From NCBI RefSeq assembly GCF_008124765.1, contig NZ_VNHS01000007.1, positions 62,001-126,000 of the forward strand: a DNA stretch of 64,000 bases, read 5' to 3'. Source of the DNA: Paenibacillus methanolicus (GTDB lineage: Bacteria > Bacillota > Bacilli > Paenibacillales > Paenibacillaceae). Shown here in pieces: positions 57,676 through 64,000 of this stretch; the first letter of the stretch is position 1; each line of letters begins with the position of its first letter. The position numbers and the translations under genes are program-made. The notes beneath the pieces are model-generated. The model made no database searches. It was not told where the DNA came from and was given only the letters and a program-made list of their open reading frames with translations.

Positions 57676-57722
57676 AGGCAGTCTACGACTTTATTTTCCA
57701 AGTCTACAGACTGCCTTTCGTT
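57676..57722 (+). terminator. Terminator after the serine hydrolase
   Basis: AGGCAGTCT/AGACTGCCT with inner GACTT/AAGTC pairing, then TTTCGTTATT. Confidence 0.85.
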
Positions 57723-57774
57723 ATTACAGGGGTTTAGTCCGAGTCCGGTCAAACCCTTTATTTTTCTCGTACGC

Positions 57775-57805
57775 TTGCGGATGACGTTACGTAACCCTCT
57801 ATACT
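57775..57805 (+). promoter_or_regulatory. MerR-type promoter with long spacer
   Basis: TTGCGG (57775-57780), 19-nt spacer, TATACT (57800-57805). The spacer contains the palindrome GTTACGTAAC (57785-57794). A 19-bp spacing with a palindrome inside is the arrangement MerR activators correct by bending DNA. It lies just before a MerR-domain gene. Confidence 0.6.
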
Positions 57806-57851
57806 GGTGTTGACCAGTCAGAAATCAAATCAAGCGGAAGGAGGATGGAAG

Positions 57852-59045
57852 ATGGAATTGAGCGAACCGACTTATTTTACGACAGGACAGCTGGCCAAGC
57901 GGACGGGGCTCACGCTGCGAACGTTACGATATTACGACCAGATCGGACTCCTGACGCCGGGCAAGGACCAGATCGGGGCGGCGCGGCGATACGATGTGGA
58001 TGACCTCAGACGGCTGCAGCAAATTCAGACGCTCAAGTATGTGGGGCTGTCGCTGGAGGAGATCGGACAGCTTCTCGCGGCGGAGATGGATGCGGGACGT
58101 GGGATTCGGGATTCGCTTCTGGCGCAGCTGGACGTGCTGCGGCAGAAGATGGCGCATGCCGAGAACGTCGTCAAGGCGATCCGGCAGGCGCTGGCGGATG
58201 ACGAGCGGCTTGGCGAGAGGAGTTGGAGTCATCTGGCGGATATTATCCGGGCCGTGCAGGCGGAGCAGAAGTGGGGAGAGCAGTATCGGAATGCCTCGCG
58301 GCTGCAATCCCGCATTCACCTGTACGATCGATTCTCGACCAATCGGCACGGTTGGCATAGGTGGGTATTCGACCAACTGGGAACGGAGCGGGATGTCCAT
58401 GTGCTCGAGGTCGGCTGCGGGGATGGCGCCTTGTGGCTGCGCAATGCCGACCGCATCCCAGAGAGCTGGCGTATCACCTTAACGGATATTTCCCAGGGAA
58501 TGTTGGAGGAGGCGCGGGACCGGCTTCAAGGGCTGCCCCAGTTCAAGTTCCTGTTGGTCGATGCGCAGGATATTCCGTTCCATGACGGACAATTCGATAA
58601 AGCGATTGCGAACAATATGCTCTACCATGTGCGGAACATCCCGCAAGCGATCAACGAAATCCATCGCGTCCTCAAGAAAGGCGGTCAATGCTACGCGACG
58701 ACGATGAGCTTGCGGCACCTGCAGGAGGTGGAGCGGCTGGGGACGGATTTTGACCCGGCCATGAAGGTGCTGGATCGCGTGATCGAACGATTCCACTTGG
58801 ACAATGCGGCCGAGCAGTTCGCGCCTCTCTTCCATGAGGTTCAACCGCTCATGTACGAGGATCGTCTAGTCATCACCGAAGCGGAGCCGCTGATCGACTA
58901 CATGACCTCAACGCCCATGAATGCGAGGTCGCGACTGCAAGGAGCGGCGCTGGAACGGTTTCGCGACTATGTCGGACATCGGCTGGAGAATGAAGGCCCG
59001 CTCAAGGTTACGAAGGAAAACGGCATGTACATAGGGAGGAAATAA
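57852..59045 (+). CDS. MerR regulator fused to a SAM-dependent methyltransferase
   Basis: 397 residues. Residues about 8-75 are a MerR HTH with wing (TTGQLAKRTGLTLRTLRYYDQIGLL, DDLRRLQQI), followed by a coiled linker to about 130. From about 190 a class I methyltransferase follows: VLEVGCGDGALWLRNAD (SAM glycine loop), then LTDISQGMLEEAR, the adenine-side DAQDIPF and a UbiE-like LYHVRNIPQAINEIHRVLKKGG. It may sense and methylate the same small molecule, as drug-sensing MerR proteins do with other domains (inference). ATG follows GGAGG. The promoter before it suits self-regulation. Confidence 0.87.
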   Translation: MELSEPTYFTTGQLAKRTGLTLRTLRYYDQIGLLTPGKDQIGAARRYDVDDLRRLQQIQTLKYVGLSLEEIGQLLAAEMDAGRGIRDSLLAQLDVLRQKMAHAENVVKAIRQALADDERLGERSWSHLADIIRAVQAEQKWGEQYRNASRLQSRIHLYDRFSTNRHGWHRWVFDQLGTERDVHVLEVGCGDGALWLRNADRIPESWRITLTDISQGMLEEARDRLQGLPQFKFLLVDAQDIPFHDGQFDKAIANNMLYHVRNIPQAINEIHRVLKKGGQCYATTMSLRHLQEVERLGTDFDPAMKVLDRVIERFHLDNAAEQFAPLFHEVQPLMYEDRLVITEAEPLIDYMTSTPMNARSRLQGAALERFRDYVGHRLENEGPLKVTKENGMYIGRK

Positions 59046-59049
59046 CACA

Positions 59050-60024
59050 ATGGAAAACCCTCGAATTCGAAAGATTACCGAGGAAGTGCTATCGGACAAT
59101 TGGTATGTGCTGAAGAAGGTTACGTTCGAGTACCGCAAAGAGAACGGGGCGTGGGAGGAGCAGGCGCGCGAAGTGTACGATCGCGGCAACGGCGCGACCA
59201 TCCTTCTCTATAATCGGGACAAACGGACGGTCGTGCTGACTCGTCAGTTCCGGATGCCGACCTATAAGAATCAGAACCCGTCCGGGATGCTGATCGAAAC
59301 GTGCGCAGGGTTGCTGGATCAAGAAACGCCGGAAGCCAGCATCGTTCGCGAGACGGAAGAAGAGACGGGCTATAAGCTCGCGGCGGTGCAAAAAGTCGGA
59401 GAGGCGTACATGTCTCCGGGGTCGGTCACGGAGATCGTCCATTTCTATGTCGGCGAGTACGACGAAACGATGGCATCGGGAAAGGGCGGGGGACTCGACG
59501 AGGAGCAGGAAAACATCGAGGTGCTGGAACTGCCGTTCGACCAGGCCATGGCGATGATCCGGACCGGCGAAATTCGGGACGGGAAGACCATTCTGCTGCT
59601 GCAATACGCCAAGCTGAAAGGACTGCTTGAACGGGAGGCGGCGCATGAAGCGCCACGCCAGCCGCTGCATATTCTCGTCGCGGGCCCTTACCGATCGGGA
59701 ACCGGCGACGATCCGGAGAAGATCGAGCAGAACGTCCGGTACATGAACCACATCGCCCTGCAGCTCTATGAAGCCGGGCACATGCCGGTGTTGGGGGAAT
59801 GGTATGCGCTGCCGCTGATCGCGACCGCGGGGTCGACCGGAATCGGAGACGAGCCGTTCAACCGGATTTTCCATCCGTCGTCCGAAAGGCTGTTGCGCCA
59901 TTGCGATGCCGTCGTGAGAGTTGGCGGTCCGTCGGCAGGAGCGGATGAGATGGTGAACGCGGCCAAGGCGATGGGGAAGCTGATCTTCGAGAAGCTGGAG
60001 GACGTTCCGAAGCTGAATGCCTGA
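59050..60024 (+). CDS. Nudix hydrolase fused to a nucleoside-deoxyribosyltransferase-like domain
   Basis: 324 residues. The N-terminal 195 resemble NudK-type GDP-mannose/ADP-sugar pyrophosphatases (LLYNRDKRTVVLTRQFRMP, Nudix box ending RETEEETGY, though the box's first Glu position is Thr). From about 205 a second domain begins HILVAGPYRSGTGDDPEKI and ends GPSAGADEMVNAAKAMGK, the pattern of DUF4406/nucleoside 2-deoxyribosyltransferase-like folds. Joining a diphosphate hydrolase to a base- or sugar-handling domain suggests processing of a nucleotide conjugate. It starts 5 nt after the MerR-methyltransferase stop, so they form an operon. Confidence 0.84.
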   Translation: MENPRIRKITEEVLSDNWYVLKKVTFEYRKENGAWEEQAREVYDRGNGATILLYNRDKRTVVLTRQFRMPTYKNQNPSGMLIETCAGLLDQETPEASIVRETEEETGYKLAAVQKVGEAYMSPGSVTEIVHFYVGEYDETMASGKGGGLDEEQENIEVLELPFDQAMAMIRTGEIRDGKTILLLQYAKLKGLLEREAAHEAPRQPLHILVAGPYRSGTGDDPEKIEQNVRYMNHIALQLYEAGHMPVLGEWYALPLIATAGSTGIGDEPFNRIFHPSSERLLRHCDAVVRVGGPSAGADEMVNAAKAMGKLIFEKLEDVPKLNA

Positions 60025-60070
60025 CTTCGTTCGAAGACGGATTCTGAAGCGCGCGACCAAAAGATCGACA

Positions 60071-60103
60071 AAAAAGCCCGAAGCAAACGCTTCAGGCTTT
60101 TTT
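60071..60103. terminator. Bidirectional terminator between convergent genes
   Basis: AAAAAGCCCGAAGC/GCTTCAGGCTTTTT: A run on one side and T run on the other, so it can end both the Nudix and SDR transcripts. Confidence 0.9.
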
Positions 60104-60160
60104 GTCGCGGAGGTTTGAGGTGCCACTCCCCGCTTATTGCAGGGCCTGCCTCATGCTCCT

Positions 60161-60898
60161 TTACTGCGCCGTATATCCGCCGTCCACGATCAAGCTGTTG
60201 CCCGTCATGTACGACGAATCGTCGCTCGCGAGGAAGAGGACGGCTTTGGCCATTTCGTCCGCTTGGCCCAGACGCTTCATCGGCGTGACCGCCGCCAGCG
60301 CCTGCTTGCTCTCCTCCGGAATGATCGGCGTATCGATGAAGCCCGGGCAGAGCGCGTTCACGCGAATGTTCTGCTCGGCATATTCGAGCGCGAGCGACCG
60401 GGTCAGGTTCACGACGCCGCCTTTGGCCGCGTTGTAGGCGGCCGATCCCGGCGAACCTACCCAGCCGTACATGGATGCCGTGTTGACGATCGTGCCGCCG
60501 CCCGCCTTGAGCATTTCGCGGATCGATTCGCGCGCCACCAGGAACACGCCGTCGAGGTCGACGTTGACCGTGTTGCGCCATTCGGCGTAATCGAGCTCAT
60601 GCGAAGGATGGACGCGGCCGATGCCGGCATTGTTGAAGACGACGTCGACTTTGCCGAACGCTTCGATCGTCTGCTCGAAGATCGCCGCGACCTCGTCTTC
60701 GCTCGTGATGTTCGCCGGGATGAAAAGCGCGTCGGCGCCTTGCGCCTTCAGCTCCTGTTCGAATGCTTGGCCTTTCGCTTCGTTCAAGTCGACCAGGACG
60801 ACCTTCGCGCCTTCCGCGACGAACAGCCGTGCCGTCGCCGCTCCGATCCCCGATGCTCCGCCCGTAATAACCGCCACTTTACCTTGTAGTTTGCCCAT
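60161..60898 (-). CDS. Short-chain dehydrogenase/reductase
   Basis: 245 residues, classical SDR: TGGASGIG cofactor loop, NNAGIG, catalytic Ser in NTASMYGW, YNAAKGG (Tyr-x3-Lys), and CPGFIDTP. Asp in VDLNEAK after the second strand suggests NAD rather than NADP. Substrate unknown; resembles 3-oxoacyl-reductase or alcohol dehydrogenases. Divergent from a TetR gene, which is probably its repressor. Confidence 0.9.
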   Translation of the reverse strand: MGKLQGKVAVITGGASGIGAATARLFVAEGAKVVLVDLNEAKGQAFEQELKAQGADALFIPANITSEDEVAAIFEQTIEAFGKVDVVFNNAGIGRVHPSHELDYAEWRNTVNVDLDGVFLVARESIREMLKAGGGTIVNTASMYGWVGSPGSAAYNAAKGGVVNLTRSLALEYAEQNIRVNALCPGFIDTPIIPEESKQALAAVTPMKRLGQADEMAKAVLFLASDDSSYMTGNSLIVDGGYTAQ

Positions 60899-60927
60899 CG
60901 TTGTTTCCTCCAGTACAATATTTTGAA

Positions 60928-60956
60928 TAGCGCCGATTCGCGCGTTTACGGCGCTA
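60928..60956. promoter_or_regulatory. Inverted repeat upstream of the SDR gene
   Basis: TAGCGCC/GGCGCTA with a 15-nt centre, 30 nt before the SDR start on the minus strand. Candidate operator for the divergent TetR protein. Confidence 0.5.
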
Positions 60957-61078
60957 TATGTCGTTTACAGGTCTAATTGTACGCCTGCCCAATTCGCGAT
61001 CCAATCAGCAAGATTAGCGCGAATGTTCACCTCGTAGACACTTGAAGCGAAAATGTCGGTTTCGGGAGAGATTGTGAA

Positions 61079-61681
61079 ATGAATGATGAACATCTTGTGA
61101 CCACGCAGCGGCGGAGCCGGACGAAGGAGCATCTGAAGTCTGCCCTGATCCGGCTCATTAAGGACAAGGGCTATCATGCCGTGTCCGTCCGGGACATCGT
61201 TGACCAGGCGGCGTACAACCGCAGCACCTTCTACGCCCACTACCAGGACAAAATCGAGCTCGCCGAAGAGCTGCTAACCTCGATGTTGAAGGGGTTGGAG
61301 GAAGCGGTCGGCACGCCTTACCGGCACGGACAGAAGGTATTTACGGCCAAGCTGAACTTGCCGTCCTTCGCGATCGTGACTTATATTTACGAACACCGGG
61401 ATTTCTTCGAGCTGATCCAATACGACGACACGCTGCCGGGGCTGCACGTCGGTTTTCCGGAGACGATCCTGACGATCTATAAGGAGCAATTCGTGTTCGA
61501 GACGATCAACAACATCCCGGTCAACATGGATTATTTCAAGCATTACACCGCCTATGGCTTCTACGGGCTCGTCCGCAACTGGATCGCGAGCGGCTTCCGG
61601 GAATCGCAGGAGACGTTCATCCAGGAAGTGATCGACCTGACGAAGACGCACATGCATGCGTTCCGGTATGTGGGGAAGTGA
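61079..61681 (+). CDS. TetR/AcrR family regulator
   Basis: 200 residues: HTH SVRDIVDQAAYNRSTFYAHYQDK (about 35-58), then an aromatic-rich helical domain (TetR_C_33-like, FELIQYDDT, YGFYGLVRNWIASGF). GGGAGAG lies 9 nt before ATG 61079. Divergent from the SDR gene. Confidence 0.9.
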   Translation: MNDEHLVTTQRRSRTKEHLKSALIRLIKDKGYHAVSVRDIVDQAAYNRSTFYAHYQDKIELAEELLTSMLKGLEEAVGTPYRHGQKVFTAKLNLPSFAIVTYIYEHRDFFELIQYDDTLPGLHVGFPETILTIYKEQFVFETINNIPVNMDYFKHYTAYGFYGLVRNWIASGFRESQETFIQEVIDLTKTHMHAFRYVGK

Positions 61682-61852
61682 CGCGATTTTTACATATTGT
61701 GAAGAGGAGCTTTCCGGATTATGTCGAATAGGTAAAGACAACGCTCGTCCGCACCAATAATTAACAGTTTGAATTCCTCACCGATTCGCCTCGAATGTTA
61801 GGCTTTCCTTGTGCCTTGAATGGATCAACTTCGGAATGGGACGTGATGCGCG

Positions 61853-64000
61853 GTGCTTCCACGGATTCATGTAAGGTTGTTCGGCAATAGCAGGCATGCG
61901 CTTCAGACGCTGATCGTCTCCAATCTATTCATCCTCCTCATCCCCATGGCCATGGGGCTGTTTCTCTATGCCAAAGTCGAGCAAAGCCTCGAGAAGAGCA
62001 CGAACCGCTCCAACGCGGCGATGCTGGAGCAGCTCCGGCTGCTGCTGGACAACAAATTGTCCGAAGTGGACATTCTCACCCGCCAAGTCGTGTTCGACCC
62101 GAAGCTGGATTACATGCTGAAAATCCCCGCGCATGCCGGCAGCGCCGACCACTACCAATTCGTCGAATTCATGCGGGACAAAATGGCCCGTTACCGCAGC
62201 ATGACCAGCAGCTTCATCTTCGATTACTTCGTCTATTTCTCCCGCAGCGATACGGTGGTCAAAGCCGACCTCCTGACCGATTCGCGCACCTTCTACGCCA
62301 CCAACTACACCTTTACCGGTCAATCGTACGAGCAATGGAAGAGGGGCCTGCTGACCGGCGCGCACGAGACGTCCTATTTGCCGGTAACGTCGCTCTCCCG
62401 CGGGCTTAACCCGCTCGCGAGCCTCGAGGATATTCCGGAGGACGTCATCGTCTATGTCCAGACGCTCCCCGCCAGCTCGCCGTCCGAACAGCTGGGCAAC
62501 TTCGTCGTGCTCATCGACGTCGGCGAGATCAAGCGGATGTTCGCCCAGCTCGAATCGGCCAGCCACAGCGACATCTACATTCTGGACGACGACGGACGGA
62601 CGATCATGAGCACCAGCTCGGCGCGCTTCCCCTCCGATCTGCTCGGGCGCGTGGACATGGTCGACGATCCGTTCCGCTACAAGCTCGAAGGCGTCGATCA
62701 GATGGTATCGGCCGTCGGCTCGCAGCGGACGGGCTTCCGCTATGTCTCGATTACGCCGATCGACGTGTTCATGCAGCAGGTCAATCAGATTGAGCGTTGG
62801 TCGCTCGGGTTGTTCGCGCTGTGCCTGTTCGCCGGCTTGCTCGCCGTCTTCTCCGCGGTATACCGCAGCTACAAGCCCCTCCATACGACGGTGAACGCGA
62901 TCATGCGCGGCAAATCGATGAACGGCCGTCCGGCGCGCGACGAGTACGAATTCATTCGGCAGACGATCGAAGGGTCGATGCACGAAGAGAAGCACTTGCG
63001 CAGCACGCTGACGAAGCAGACGCCGTTCATCCGGGCGAACTATCTCTCCCGGCTGCTTCATGGCTATATGGACGTGGACGTGCCCGCGGACAACGAAGAG
63101 TCGCTGCGAATGATGGGACTACACTTTATCGGCGACCGATTCGCGGTGCTGCTGGTCAAAATCGAGGACGTGCATCTGTTCGCCGAGGAGGACGAGCAGC
63201 AGTGGGCGCGGGCGCGCTTCGTCGTCGCCAATATCGGCGTCGACCTGATCGTCCCGCCGCATCGCGGTTTTCCCGTGGAGCTGGACCGGGACCGGCTGGC
63301 GATTCTCGTCAATTTGGATCCGGGCGGGGAGGACGGGGAGCGCGTCATTCGGGAGCTGGTGCAATCGCTCTACGCGATCCTCTCGCAAAGGTTCAAGATC
63401 GGCATCACCATCGCGGCCGGCGGCGTCCACCAAGGGCCCAAGGCGATTCGCGATTCGTTCCCCGAAGCGTTGGCGGCGCTCGAGTACCGGCTCATTCTGG
63501 GCAAGAACGCGATCATTCATTTTCCGGATCTGGCCGGCACCAAGCAGCAGGTTCACTATCCGCTCGAGACGGAAATCCAGCTGACGAACTTCGCGCGAAG
63601 CGGGGATGCCGACAACGTCGGGAAGCTGCTGGACAGCATCTACGCCATGAACTTCGACTCCGGCCATCTGACCCCGGAGCTGGGCAAATGCTTGTTCTTC
63701 AACGTCATCAGCACGTTCCTGAAAATCATGAACTCGGCCAACATGAATCAATTGGAGGGGCTCGGCGAGGACTTCGACCCGATCAAAGCGGTGTTCAGCC
63801 ATACGACGGCCGAGGGGATGCAGCGGAAGACGAAGGAGTTGTACGACACGCTCGCCCGGTCCTTCCAAGCCGAGCGGTCCGATCATCGCACCGTGCTGCA
63901 TGCGGAGATGCTCGCCTTCGTCGACGGCGCGCTCGACGATCCGAATTTGGGACTGGCCATGGTCGCCGATCATTTCCGCATGACCCCGCCGTACATCTCC
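61853..64000 (+). CDS. Membrane-bound sensor/AraC-type HTH regulator, 3' end outside the window
   Basis: The frame is open from 61853 to the right edge (716 codons). A membrane helix near 20-40 (LIVSNLFILLIPMAMGLFLYA), an outer sensor region (about 40-295), a second helix (about 305-325, SLGLFALCLFAGLLAVFSA), a long cytoplasmic linker, and the first AraC helix-turn-helix (LGLAMVADHFRMTPPYIS) just reached at the edge. Same design as the regulator at 23712 but not a close copy. GTG at 61853 is the first start after an in-frame stop; its ribosome site is weak, so the true start may be a little later. It probably controls carbohydrate genes beyond the window. Confidence 0.85.
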   Translation, partial: MLPRIHVRLFGNSRHALQTLIVSNLFILLIPMAMGLFLYAKVEQSLEKSTNRSNAAMLEQLRLLLDNKLSEVDILTRQVVFDPKLDYMLKIPAHAGSADHYQFVEFMRDKMARYRSMTSSFIFDYFVYFSRSDTVVKADLLTDSRTFYATNYTFTGQSYEQWKRGLLTGAHETSYLPVTSLSRGLNPLASLEDIPEDVIVYVQTLPASSPSEQLGNFVVLIDVGEIKRMFAQLESASHSDIYILDDDGRTIMSTSSARFPSDLLGRVDMVDDPFRYKLEGVDQMVSAVGSQRTGFRYVSITPIDVFMQQVNQIERWSLGLFALCLFAGLLAVFSAVYRSYKPLHTTVNAIMRGKSMNGRPARDEYEFIRQTIEGSMHEEKHLRSTLTKQTPFIRANYLSRLLHGYMDVDVPADNEESLRMMGLHFIGDRFAVLLVKIEDVHLFAEEDEQQWARARFVVANIGVDLIVPPHRGFPVELDRDRLAILVNLDPGGEDGERVIRELVQSLYAILSQRFKIGITIAAGGVHQGPKAIRDSFPEALAALEYRLILGKNAIIHFPDLAGTKQQVHYPLETEIQLTNFARSGDADNVGKLLDSIYAMNFDSGHLTPELGKCLFFNVISTFLKIMNSANMNQLEGLGEDFDPIKAVFSHTTAEGMQRKTKELYDTLARSFQAERSDHRTVLHAEMLAFVDGALDDPNLGLAMVADHFRMTPPYIS

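Noticed and set aside
61925..63973. Two long minus-strand frames at the right end of the window
   Set aside because: The plus strand has one continuous frame over the same stretch with sensor and AraC features; the minus frames have no motif.

Overview
The window looks like chromosome of a Gram-positive, spore-forming member of the Paenibacillaceae (Paenibacillus/Cohnella type). The evidence is strong GGAGG-type ribosome sites with frequent TTG and GTG starts, membrane sensor/AraC-HTH regulators, lplB-type ABC sugar importers, many secreted carbohydrate-active enzymes, a SleB/CwlJ-type hydrolase, and a generally high GC content. The genus is inferred from gene content, not proved. No rRNA, tRNA or CRISPR array was seen.

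Layout. (1) 2-907: end of a sulfate adenylyltransferase large subunit (CysN) fused to a kinase-like domain with a broken P-loop, closed by a terminator. (2) 1590-12250: a ten-gene, same-strand biosynthetic cluster: two acyl-CoA-dehydrogenase-like flavoproteins, an amino acid:[carrier protein] ligase (class II synthetase fold), a stand-alone carrier protein, two ATP-grasp ligases, DapF-like and LysA-like enzymes, an MFS exporter and a type II thioesterase. The logic suggests an amino acid is tethered to the carrier and oxidised there. It would be joined to other amino acids by ATP-grasp ligases, epimerised and decarboxylated, and the product exported. I do not recognise a characterised pathway with this set; it is the best candidate here for an undescribed system. 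(3) 12386-32941: a DinB-like protein, then a glycan-use region: GH95, a 1760-residue heparinase-II/III-like lyase with cohesin and dockerin modules, a GH20-like enzyme, a membrane sensor/AraC regulator, an ABC sugar importer and three GH43-type enzymes. Three of these units share one promoter layout. (4) 33408-43059: alpha-glucan phosphorylase, RNase H-like protein, GMC oxidoreductase, a putative late-sporulation protein, and a second large GH43/cohesin/dockerin enzyme.

(5) 43319-54310: an accessory stretch. After a SUFU-domain protein and a MurE paralogue come mostly single unrelated genes (reductase-like, cell-wall hydrolase, phage-like protein, damaged IS110-family transposase, AT-rich WYL/DJ-1 pair, TetR/oxidoreductase pair, small membrane protein). 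Many gaps carry a related intergenic element (palindromic half, GC-rich hairpin, short conserved tail), which looks like a cassette-type array. (6) 54346-64000: two-component system with a serine hydrolase, a MerR-methyltransferase fusion, a Nudix/deoxyribosyltransferase-like fusion, a TetR/SDR divergent pair, and the start of a second membrane sensor/AraC regulator cut by the window end.

A separate repeat of roughly 270 bp occurs in three gaps (7.4, 23.2 and 33.1 kb), one of them inside the biosynthetic cluster.
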